Shown: in pieces, positions 19,954 through 28,074 of the stretch
Position numbering within the stretch: position 1 is the first letter of the stretch
Layout of the letters: the number at the start of each line of letters is the position of its first letter
Assembly: GCA_003116975.1 (NCBI GenBank)
Contig: BGKB01000269.1
Location: 1 to 64,000 of the forward strand
Direction of reading: 5' to 3'
Length of the DNA stretch: 64,000 bases
Origin: Aurantiochytrium sp. KH105
Lineage: Eukaryota; Sar; Bigyra; Thraustochytrida; Thraustochytriidae
The notes under the pieces: generated by a model
What the model was told of the DNA's origin: nothing
The model's database searches: none
The model's input: only the letters and a program-made list of their open reading frames with translations
Translations under genes and position numbers: made by a program

Positions 19954-21576
19954 ATGAAGGTGGCTTTCTTTGTGCAGGGTCGCGACGTGACGGCAAAGTA
20001 TGTTGCGCTTGCGACGAAGCGGCTCGAAGCACTCGAAGTAGATCACGCAGGAACCAATGTTTCCGCACCTGGCGTGACGCACGTCGTTGCCTCGTTGTTT
20101 GCTCGCGAGGCGCCGGTGGGGCTTGACAAGGACGTCCAGATTGTCACGCTCGCGTGGTTACAATATGTTGTCTCAAAACAGGGACACGAACCATCTGAGC
20201 TCACGGCCGAAATGGACTGGCGACGATGCAAAGCAATGCAGAGAAATGGCGCTCCGGACGGGGAGGGCCAAGAAAAGTCCGCAGGCGCGGATTTTCAAGC
20301 GTGGGTTGAAATGCGACTCTCTGGTAACACCTCGACTTCAACCGATGGCCGAAGAATTCCTTCAAGGTATTTGCAGCGTTGCAATGCATTTGTTTTGCGC
20401 GGAAAGTATCTTGGTCTGGCCGACTTTCCTCCTTCCGAAATTCCTCGACATGATGCACAGCCTTCGAAGAAACGCAAACAATATGATGCGCACCAAGGGT
20501 ACGCGTGTTTCAAGTCGGGCACTATAGCTATACAGCCGAATCTGAATGAGCACCTCACCAATGCGTTTCAGCCTCTGGTGGACTACTACGAGATCTTTAA
20601 TGACGAGGAGTGGCGCAAAGTGTCTTTCAAGCGCGTGATCGATCTTTTGCGCTCCTTGAAATTCAAGGTAACAAGTGCAGACCAGTTGCGCAGCTATCGC
20701 GGCATTGGGCCCAAGGTATTCGCAATGATCGACGAAGCATTGCGGACAGGATACATAACACGTGCGAAGGAAGTGTGGAAGTCCGAGGCTGCAGTATCGT
20801 TGCGCGACCTGCAGCGCGTGCATGGTATCGGCGCGACAGTGGCGCGAGATCTTCACAAGCGCGGTATACGTTCTGTCGCGGAACTGCGAGAGCACAAGGA
20901 GCTGCTCAACTCGGTGCAGCTCATTGGGCTCGAGTACCTTGACGACATTGAACAGCGCATTCCACGTGCAGAGACAGGCGCAATTGGAAAGTTTGTTGAG
21001 GATACGGCTCGCGCACTCTGGCCGTCCAAGGCACTCGCTGTGGAAACGTGTGGGTCCTATCGACGTGGCAAGTCGTCCTCGGGCGATGTGGACGTTATTC
21101 TTACCACTCCGGATCAGGCTGGCTGTCCTCCTTTGGCCGATCTAATTGCAGAGTTGCATGCGCGCAAGTTTATTGCTGCTGACTTGACGCAGCCCAAGGA
21201 CCAGCTTCCAGTGAATCGCCAGGGACAGGTGGCTCGCAAGCAAACGTACATGGGGATATGCAAGCTGCCCGGATACAAGGTGCACCGGCGACTTGACGTT
21301 AAATTTTACCCGCGTGAACAATTTCCCTTCGCCCTCCTATACTTTACAGGGAACGATCACTTTAATCGTTCGATGCGAAACTTTGCGAAAAAGAAAGGCT
21401 GGTCGATGAGTGATGAGGGTATCTTTTCTGCGCAGCGCCAGCGAAGCGAGCGTATCGCCAAGGCTTCGCGTCCCGTCGACACGCATTTTCGCACTGAGAA
21501 GGATGTCTTTGACTGGCTCGGGTTTCCATACAAACATCCGACTGAACGCAACTGTTACGATGCAACATTTGCCTAG
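19954..21576 (+). CDS. DNA polymerase X family, Pol lambda-like, with BRCT domain
   Basis: 540 aa. An N-terminal BRCT domain (about 1-90) has a GVTHVVAS core and a WLQYVV C-terminal helix. A linker of about 90 residues follows. The 8-kDa dRP-lyase/helix-hairpin-helix domain (about 195-260) contains YRGIGPKVFAMIDEAL. Fingers follow, with VHGIGATVARDLHKRGIRS as the second HhH. The palm has CGSYRRGK, SSGDVDVIL (catalytic Asp378 and Asp380) and RRLDVKFYP (Asp448). The thumb ends with VDTHFRTEKDVFDWLGFPYKHPTERN. The architecture matches Pol lambda. The role is gap filling in base-excision repair and non-homologous end joining in the nucleus. The start ATG 19954 begins directly at the BRCT domain. 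Confidence 0.93.
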   Translation: MKVAFFVQGRDVTAKYVALATKRLEALEVDHAGTNVSAPGVTHVVASLFAREAPVGLDKDVQIVTLAWLQYVVSKQGHEPSELTAEMDWRRCKAMQRNGAPDGEGQEKSAGADFQAWVEMRLSGNTSTSTDGRRIPSRYLQRCNAFVLRGKYLGLADFPPSEIPRHDAQPSKKRKQYDAHQGYACFKSGTIAIQPNLNEHLTNAFQPLVDYYEIFNDEEWRKVSFKRVIDLLRSLKFKVTSADQLRSYRGIGPKVFAMIDEALRTGYITRAKEVWKSEAAVSLRDLQRVHGIGATVARDLHKRGIRSVAELREHKELLNSVQLIGLEYLDDIEQRIPRAETGAIGKFVEDTARALWPSKALAVETCGSYRRGKSSSGDVDVILTTPDQAGCPPLADLIAELHARKFIAADLTQPKDQLPVNRQGQVARKQTYMGICKLPGYKVHRRLDVKFYPREQFPFALLYFTGNDHFNRSMRNFAKKKGWSMSDEGIFSAQRQRSERIAKASRPVDTHFRTEKDVFDWLGFPYKHPTERNCYDATFA

Positions 21577-21856
21577 CAAAATGTGCATGCGTTCGAGCAA
21601 ACCGGGTACTCTTTGCGCCGGGGACTTTTAATTTATGTATTTATTTATTTCAAGCATGTCAGTAAACGCGAACATGCAAGCGATAAAGGGAAACTTAAGG
21701 TGCTCTTCTGTTATTATCTACCAAGCTTTCGTGAAAAAAAGAGAAGGCCAAAAAAGAAAAAGAAACGGAAGAGAAAGGAAGCTTCACTTATGCATCCATC
21801 CTTGTGCGAGATGTTGGGGCCGCGAAGCGAGCCAGGAAAAAAAAATCAAGGAAAAT

Positions 21857-22439
21857 CTAGTGTACTCCAACGGTGGCTTGGCCAGAATGCCGCTGCGCCT
21901 GCAGACGACTGCGAGGTTCGTGATAATTTGATGCGGCCCCTGCAGGCGATGTGAAAACGGTTGATGATGGCGAATCTTCCTGATGGTGTCGAATAACGAA
22001 TCGCTTTGGCGCAGAGTTTCGGACCGGGGGCAGCACTTTCGTTTTTGCAGCGTTTGATGTCGAACCGTGACGAGGTCCCTCTTTACAAGCCGGTTCGTTG
22101 CGCCAACGCAGACCAGGTTCCGCGGGGATGAGGCCGAGCCAATTGTCAAAAACCATGGGTGGCGACACCAGCGTGTGCTCGGCACCATTGAAACCATCGG
22201 TCTCATGATCCAGTCCTTGGCAGATTCCGTCTTTGCTTTGATCCACGCAAGGGATAAATTCGAGCCTGTTGCAAGAATGCGACGAGGCAGCATTGTCGAG
22301 CCCACCGCCAAGGCCATCGACATTACGAGAGTCATCAAAGCCTTTGTGCCCTGATCCGTCGAGGTCGGTTGTGGTCTCGCCCGGCGTCTCATTGATCTTG
22401 GCAACATCTTTTGCGACGCTGGTATGATCATCATCATCA

Positions 22440-22470
<31 letters not shown>

Positions 22471-22891
22471 TCGCATCAATAAGAGGCGGAAGGTCTGAAA
22501 TGTCATCCTCTTGGTCCTCCATTGGGGGCAGCGCCTTGGGCGACAGGCCGAGCAGGTCCACCAAAAAGGACAAGCCGCACGCGTCGAGCGCGGGCACAGC
22601 CTGATGTCTGTAATAGTACGCGGTCGCCGCGATGACGACGACCGTGGCGAGGCTGTGCGCGCCCGGGGAGGCCAAGATCGCGCGGAGGACCCCCTCGAGG
22701 CCGGCGGCGTCGCCGGCAGCGCCCTGGCGCGGGGTCCCGCCGCGGCGCCGGGTTCCTGCGCGCGGCGGCGTCCATGGCGCCGCGCCCGGCGGCCACGAGG
22801 TCGGCCACAGCCACGCCAGCACGAGCGCGGCCGCCGCCGCGGCCATGACGTTCCAGCGCACGACGAGGCCTCGGCTCGCGCGCGCGCCCAT
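21857..22891 (-). CDS. Acidic membrane-anchored protein of unknown function
   Basis: 344 aa from ATG 22891; the frame is open a little further upstream without ATG. Two hydrophobic segments lie near the N-terminus (about residues 14-34 and 85-105, the second with SLATVVVIAATAYYY). A Leu-rich amphipathic stretch FLVDLLGLSPKAL follows. The remaining 200 residues are acidic and low complexity, with a run of 14 Asp encoded by a GAC repeat at about 22435-22470. No domain is recognised. It is divergent from CLN3 with roughly 200 bp between the starts, so the two genes probably share a promoter. The GC content is high in the 5' half and lower in the 3' half. It could be a lineage-specific endomembrane protein. 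Confidence 0.6.
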
Positions 22892-23088
22892 AGCGCCCAG
22901 CCCCCTCGGCCCGGCCCGCGCGCGCGGCAAGCGGATCTGCGCGCGGTTTGAACCTCAGTTTGAACCGATCGGTTTGAATCGATCGGCTTGAACCTCAACG
23001 CGGCGCCCGAGCTGCTGCAGCAGCCCAGCTGCTGCATGCAAGCAAGCAAGCGAGCGAGCGGAGCCGAGGCCGGCCGCAGACCCGGCTC
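22892..23088. promoter_or_regulatory. Bidirectional promoter with four GGTTTGAACC-like repeats
   Basis: The short space between the divergent acidic-protein gene and CLN3 contains four near-identical direct copies of GGTTTGAACC, starting at 22945, 22957, 22971 and 22985 and spaced 12-14 bp apart. Between them lie GATCG units. The regular spacing and the position between two divergent starts suggest a cluster of binding sites controlling one or both genes. No TATA box is obvious. Confidence 0.5.
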
Positions 23089-24402
23089 ATGGCGGGGCCC
23101 GGCGGCGCGGCGGCGGCGTTCTGGCTGCTGGGCCTGCTCAACAACAGCATCTTCGTGGTGCTCAATGCCGGCGCGACGCTCATCGTGCCGGGCGGCGTCG
23201 GCGTTATCTACCTCTGCAACAACCTGCCGAACCTGGTCGTCACGGTGAGCGGGCCGTACTGGTTCCACCGCGTCGCGTACCGCCGCCGCGTGCTGCTGTG
23301 CGGGGCGTCTTTCGCAGCGGGGGTCTCGCTCGTCGCGCTCGCAAAGCCCGTGTGGCTTCGCCTGCTGGGCGTCATGGTGGGCTCCTTTGCACAAGGCCTT
23401 GGCGAGGCGTCCATGCTGGCCCGCACCTCCTTTTATGGCCGCGCCGAGATCACGGCCTGGTCGAGCGGAACCGGGTTCGCCGGCATCTTCGGCTACGCCT
23501 GGAAAGCACTCTTCGTCGACTTGTGCGGACTCACATTCAACGCAACCTTGCTTTTAGCAAACGTCCTTCCCCTCGCGTTTGTCATGGTCTACTTTGGCGT
23601 CTTGTATCGTACGCAGACTTCCCTCCAAGTCGTTGATGATGACGTTGAAAACGACGAGGCCCCTTGTTTCGTTGAGACAAATGGTCGTCTCTCTGAGGCT
23701 TGTGCAAACTCGTACCTGCGAATGGGCGACGAGAATGACGACAGCACAGATTGTGTGCAAGGGACGACGAGCACGCCCATGTTGACGACGACGACGACGA
23801 CGCCAATTGTCGATCTCGCTGACCCTTCGAGTTTTGGGGAGCGCCTTCGTCTCTTTTCCTCGCTATGGCCGTTCACGGTGCCACTCTTTGTCGTGTATAT
23901 TGCAGAGTATGCTATGCAGTCTGGGACCTGGGCAGCCATGGGTTTTCCTGTGCATGATAAGGGAGCCCGCGACAAGTTTTACTTGTACTCAAATTGGCTC
24001 TACCAGGTTGGCGTTTTCCTCTCGCGATCTTCGGGTAGTCTTTTTCGCCTTTCCTTGCGGCAGCTTTGGGTGATTCCTCTGCTCCAATTTGGCCTGCTCG
24101 TCTTTTTCATTTGGGATGCAGTTGTTCACGACTGGTGGAATGCATCCGTGTTAATACTTTGCCTGCTTGTGGGAATGTTTGGCGGTGCCATCTATGTGCA
24201 CGCCATGCTGCTCATGGAACAGAGACTTCCTAGCGGAGCGCAAGAGTTCGCGATGGCCTCGGCGGCTGGGGCGGCGACAACAGGGACAGCACTGGCCAAT
24301 GTGTTAGGGATTCTCATCCAGGGCTGTCTTTTTGCAGCCAATGATATTACGGATCAAGGGCCGCCCTTGTTCACATGTGGACGAGAAAAATGGGACTTGT
24401 AG
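23089..24402 (+). CDS. CLN3: CLN3 (battenin) family lysosomal membrane protein
   Basis: 437 aa, close to human CLN3 (438 aa). Multi-spanning. It starts with FWLLGLLNNSIFVVLNAGA, the hallmark N-terminal CLN3 motif (WLLGL-NN-xYVV). It continues with ICYLCNNLPNLVV-like and SFAQGLGEASMLA motifs and W-S-S-G-T-G-F-A-G, all conserved in the family. A hydrophilic luminal/cytosolic loop with a Thr-rich run (about residues 185-250) precedes the second half, with VVYIAEYAMQSGTWAAMGFP and RSSGSLFRLSLRQLW. CLN3 acts in the lysosome/vacuole membrane and is linked to glycerophosphodiester export and pH homeostasis. The start ATG 23089 places the first TM at residue 10, as usual. Confidence 0.93.
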   Translation: MAGPGGAAAAFWLLGLLNNSIFVVLNAGATLIVPGGVGVIYLCNNLPNLVVTVSGPYWFHRVAYRRRVLLCGASFAAGVSLVALAKPVWLRLLGVMVGSFAQGLGEASMLARTSFYGRAEITAWSSGTGFAGIFGYAWKALFVDLCGLTFNATLLLANVLPLAFVMVYFGVLYRTQTSLQVVDDDVENDEAPCFVETNGRLSEACANSYLRMGDENDDSTDCVQGTTSTPMLTTTTTTPIVDLADPSSFGERLRLFSSLWPFTVPLFVVYIAEYAMQSGTWAAMGFPVHDKGARDKFYLYSNWLYQVGVFLSRSSGSLFRLSLRQLWVIPLLQFGLLVFFIWDAVVHDWWNASVLILCLLVGMFGGAIYVHAMLLMEQRLPSGAQEFAMASAAGAATTGTALANVLGILIQGCLFAANDITDQGPPLFTCGREKWDL

Positions 24403-24795
24403 AGTCTTTTGTTGGAAAAGGAAAAGAGAGAAAATGAGGGCGAGCAGTGGGTCGGCAACATCAATTTTACGAGAAACGAGAACAAGGAGGCAGCACGAGC
24501 ACGAGCTTTGATTTTATTTTATTTTCAACTGCGGAAGCGAATTCGTAAAAATTTGTCAACAAGAAGTCAAGACAAGAATCTAAGACGAGACACATAGGAA
24601 AAGGAAAAGCGTCTCCGACCTTGCAAGCAAACAAGCAAGCGAGCGCAGGGGGGGGGGGGTGCCACACGTGCAGATGCACAGAAATTGGAGTTATAATGTG
24701 TAACATGATCTTGATACGGATGACATAAGGCGCTTGCGATGCGCAAAAGCCAGGCTTCGCGCGAAGAGCACCCCCGTCGTGCAGTTCAATTCTAT
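24403..24795. other. Intergenic region between convergent genes
   Basis: 3' flanks of CLN3 (plus) and the Atg8-like gene (minus). Contains a short AAGC repeat followed by a G10 run at about 24626-24659. No gene is seen. Confidence 0.5.
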
Positions 24796-27102
24796 TCAAA
24801 GGAAACGAGCACCAAAAGACTCGTCGCCACCATCAAAATTTACGCAAGTCCAATCACCATCCTCATCTCCATCTGCAAGGTTGCCGACGTCTTGAGATCT
24901 CGCAGCAGCGTCAAGGCCAGCAGCAGCTGCAGCTCTGGCCGAGACACCCGACGCCGCGTTCGACGCGAAGGCAGCGGCAGCCTGTGCCCGCCTCGGGAGA
25001 TCCCAGAGATCCCTACGACCCGTTGCGCCCGCGCCAGGGAGAAGATTTCGGTTTTCGAGCTCGAGAGAGGCGTTCTGGACAATGTTTGACGCAAGCTGGC
25101 GTAATGACGCGGCACTAGAGGTAAACGTCTCCTTGTTGACAACCTTTTGCAGCTCGAGCTCCTCAATTTTGCGCATCAGATACGCCCTTCCAATATCCTT
25201 GAGTGAGGGTTTGGACACGTCCACGGGGGCTGACGAGTCGACATTAATCCATTCATCGTCATCATCCGAATCTTCTTCCGCAAGATCGCCAGGTCTTGCT
25301 GATCCTAGGCCCGTACCGCCGTGCATACTGTAAGGCTCTCCCCGAGCGTGGTTGATGGTCCGATGGTTCGTTGCAATCCCGCCTTCGTGATACATCATGT
25401 TCAGATCACCGGCAAGATGATCTTGTTGCCGGGCCATCTCGTGCTGCGATGGAAAACCCAAGGATGGGTCGCCATGCTGGTACCGTTGTTGATGCTGCTG
25501 TTGCAATAAAAGTTGCTGCTGACGCATGTGCGACAACAGCATGGGAGCCTGCGACCTCGCGTCTGCCGAGGATGACTGTCCATCCGCTGTTGCCTTGCTG
25601 TCATCACTCAAAATCATCGAGACGAATCCAGTAAAACCACCCTTGAGAAGCTCCTCATCGTCATCGACGTCGTCGTTGCCTGCATCTTCGTTCGGGCTGC
25701 GGTCATTAGACAGCAAACGTCGTACTGTTTCCGCTTCAGCCGAGGCCATCGAATCAGTCAAGCCTGCGACGTTCATGGGTACATTGCTGGACGGCCCAGC
25801 TGCGCCGTACAAAGGAGAGGACGTTTGCTCTGGCGAGGGTGATGGAGACGGGGATGGCGAGTGTTCGCGGGCGCTATTCTGCGTGCTACTGTCTTGCGTT
25901 GAGGGTACTCCGAGATCAAAGGCAGGCACAGACGAAGTCTGGGCGCTGTCGGTAGCCTTCTTCGGCGCGAACACGGGCGACTTGTAGAGGTCATCAGCGT
26001 CGAGCGCCGTGGCGGGGCATTCAACAGGCTGGGCTGATGCGGACATTTCGCTCGCTTTGTCACTCTCGCCGGCAACGCTCGCGTTCAAGGTCGCAGGCGG
26101 CAGGCTTTGCGGTTCTGGCGCCTCTCCGGTCGATGTCGATGGTTCCGTACGGGCCGTGTCTGCCATGTCAGATGCTTCTTCGCTCTCGGCTGTGACTGGA
26201 GGCGTCGAGAGCTCTTGTGTTTGAGTCTCCTCGAGCGTATCTTGAACAGCGTCGCTGACGATATCTTGCAAGAGCGAGGCAACGGTCGCTTCGAGGCCCG
26301 ACGAAGCCGGGTCGCATTCTTCCGCTCCTTCGCCCTTTGCTTGATCCTCTTGTGCAGGCGCTTTGACCGGCTCGTTATCATTTTGTTCTTCGCCTTCTTG
26401 TTCTTTCACACTTCGGTCTTCTACTTTGGGCGTATTATCTTCTTGACTTTGGTCCTGCGATTCGTTGTCAGCGCTTTGGGGGACCGGCTTGTCTACATGC
26501 TTTTCTTCGTCCATCGGAGGCTCTTCATGCTGTTCTGGTCCCTTGATCTGATTCAGGTTCTCTTCCGGGGGAATTTGGCTTGAAGCGGGTTCACTTGCTT
26601 CGTTCTGTGGCCTACTTTGAAGTTGCGAATCCTTTGAGCCGTCTGGAGAAGAGTCATCATCCGGGTGGACGACCACATCCATCTTAGAGGACAGCTTGGT
26701 GATGTACGTCAAGTAAAGGAAGCCGTCTTCGTCGCAGTGGAGCGCGTCGAGATCTGTAATGCTCAGTGTATCATCGGTGAGCTCGGCGCCTGACTCGAGA
26801 AAGAGTTGCAATTTGGGAGCCTTGAGCTTGCCGTCGCCTGGGACCGGTCTGGCCAAGGTGTTAATCAGATTGGACCGTACAAAGCGGCGAAACTGGCTCA
26901 CGTTGAGTTTATCGGAAACCAGAAACTTGATCCGTTTCGTGCGCCACCCCGGGAGCCCCTTTTCCGTGTCGGCCCTGCAGATGATGGGTATGCGGCCGGG
27001 GTTTTTGCCGCGAATGCGCCGAGCAGAGTCGCACATGGGCGGTTTTCCCTGCTGCTCAAGCTGCTGCTGCCGCTTCCCGTGCTCCCTGCGTTCCTCCTCC
27101 AT
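24796..27102 (-). CDS. Large protein with N-terminal Atg8/LC3-like domain, acidic linker and C-terminal W-x-x-V motifs
   Basis: 768 aa from ATG 27102; the frame is open upstream only with a GTG. Residues about 28-134 match Atg8/GABARAP: RRIRGKNPGRIPII corresponds to the IRxKxPDRxPVI motif, IKFLVSDKLNVSQF to KKYLVPSDLTVGQF, and DEDGFLYLTY to the EDFFLYIAY end. About 15 residues are inserted after the VRSNL helix. Where Atg8 ends in F-G, this protein reads on (ITKLSSK) into about 480 residues rich in E, D, S, Q and P, probably disordered, with an (SP) repeat and a Gln tract. Near the C-terminus lie DDDDEWINV (Trp618) and EDGDWTCV (Trp751), both acidic-flanked W-x-x-V LIR-type motifs. A helical segment (about 625-700) separates them. 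The likely role is an autophagy scaffold or receptor; this is inference. Confidence 0.8.
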   Translation of the reverse strand: MEEERREHGKRQQQLEQQGKPPMCDSARRIRGKNPGRIPIICRADTEKGLPGWRTKRIKFLVSDKLNVSQFRRFVRSNLINTLARPVPGDGKLKAPKLQLFLESGAELTDDTLSITDLDALHCDEDGFLYLTYITKLSSKMDVVVHPDDDSSPDGSKDSQLQSRPQNEASEPASSQIPPEENLNQIKGPEQHEEPPMDEEKHVDKPVPQSADNESQDQSQEDNTPKVEDRSVKEQEGEEQNDNEPVKAPAQEDQAKGEGAEECDPASSGLEATVASLLQDIVSDAVQDTLEETQTQELSTPPVTAESEEASDMADTARTEPSTSTGEAPEPQSLPPATLNASVAGESDKASEMSASAQPVECPATALDADDLYKSPVFAPKKATDSAQTSSVPAFDLGVPSTQDSSTQNSAREHSPSPSPSPSPEQTSSPLYGAAGPSSNVPMNVAGLTDSMASAEAETVRRLLSNDRSPNEDAGNDDVDDDEELLKGGFTGFVSMILSDDSKATADGQSSSADARSQAPMLLSHMRQQQLLLQQQHQQRYQHGDPSLGFPSQHEMARQQDHLAGDLNMMYHEGGIATNHRTINHARGEPYSMHGGTGLGSARPGDLAEEDSDDDDEWINVDSSAPVDVSKPSLKDIGRAYLMRKIEELELQKVVNKETFTSSAASLRQLASNIVQNASLELENRNLLPGAGATGRRDLWDLPRRAQAAAAFASNAASGVSARAAAAAGLDAAARSQDVGNLADGDEDGDWTCVNFDGGDESFGARFL

Positions 27103-28074
27103 CTTCCCCTGTGCGCCGCCGCCGCCGCCGCCCGCGCGCCCTGCCGCTGCACTCCGCCCCGCCCTGCGCCCGGGTTGTATGGTCTGTCTGTGCTGTCTGT
27201 GCGTCTGCACCGCGGAGATTTCTTCCTCTCGTCCGCCAGCTGCGCGGCGCCAGGGCTTCCCCGCCCGGCCAGATCGCGGCGGCCCGCCCGGGCTCGCCGG
27301 CGCGGCCTGCCTTTCTGCCTTTCTGCCTGCCTGCCTGCCGCGGGAAGGCGCCCGCGCGCCGCCCGCGCTCGCGCTCGCGCTCGCGCTCGCCGCGTCCGCG
27401 CCCGTCGCTCGCTCGGCGAGGAGGGTTTGCTGCGCTCTGCTTGGCTGCTCTCTGCTTAGTAGCTATACTGCTCTTTGTTTTTTATTTTATTTCCGATTTT
27501 TTGTTCTATTTAGGTACAGTCAGGCCTACTAGGTCCCCACTGGCGGTAAGGCTACAGGAGGCGTTGCGGTTGAGCGGCCGCGGGTTCTCCGGCCGGGCAC
27601 CGGCTCGGAGGGAAAGGCCCACTTGCGGGCGCCCTGCGCAAGTGGGCGACTCGCGGAAACTCCACTTGCGCCGCGACGGAATCGTCGACGGAACGCGTCC
27701 GGCACGTCCCGGGATCGCGCTGCAGCGGTGCCTCGACGCGCCGGCGAGAAAATGGCGGACGGAGGGAAGGAGGAAGGGACCCGGGCGAAGATGGATCCAC
27801 GAATGCTCACGCGCTCTGCTTTGAAGGACGATGGTTGAGATGGATGATGGATGGAGAAATCGAGATTGGGAATCTACAGCGTTGCAAAAGTTTCTTTTCT
27901 TTTTTATAGCTAGCTAGCTTGCAAGCTAGCTAGCTTGCTAGCTAGCTAGCTCGGACAGACGAAGGTGGGCCTTGAGTCTTAGGCAGCGCCAGATGGCGAT
28001 TGCAGCTATACAGTGCAGTGCGCAGGATAGTCCGTCTTTCCTCAATGCCAGAACGACAAAGCAAGCGCAATTGC
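27103..28074. promoter_or_regulatory. Upstream region of the Atg8-like gene with paired CACTTGCG motifs
   Basis: Three copies of CACTTGCG or its complement lie at 27620-27627, 27637-27644 (reverse) and 27663-27670. The first two form a perfect inverted repeat, CCCACTTGCG...CGCAAGTGGG, with a 9-bp spacer. The region also contains short GCTCGC and GCCTGCCT repeats at about 27310-27400 and a 28-bp palindrome near the Polo kinase 3' end. No gene is supported. Confidence 0.5.
27908..27935. repeat. 28-bp perfect palindrome of AGCT units
   Basis: A perfect inverted repeat centred on TTGCAA and built of AGCT tetramers; a partly repeated extension continues to 27950. It lies about 140 bp downstream of the Polo kinase stop codon (minus-strand gene), where a transcript hairpin could help 3'-end formation. 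It could equally be simple-sequence expansion. Confidence 0.7.
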
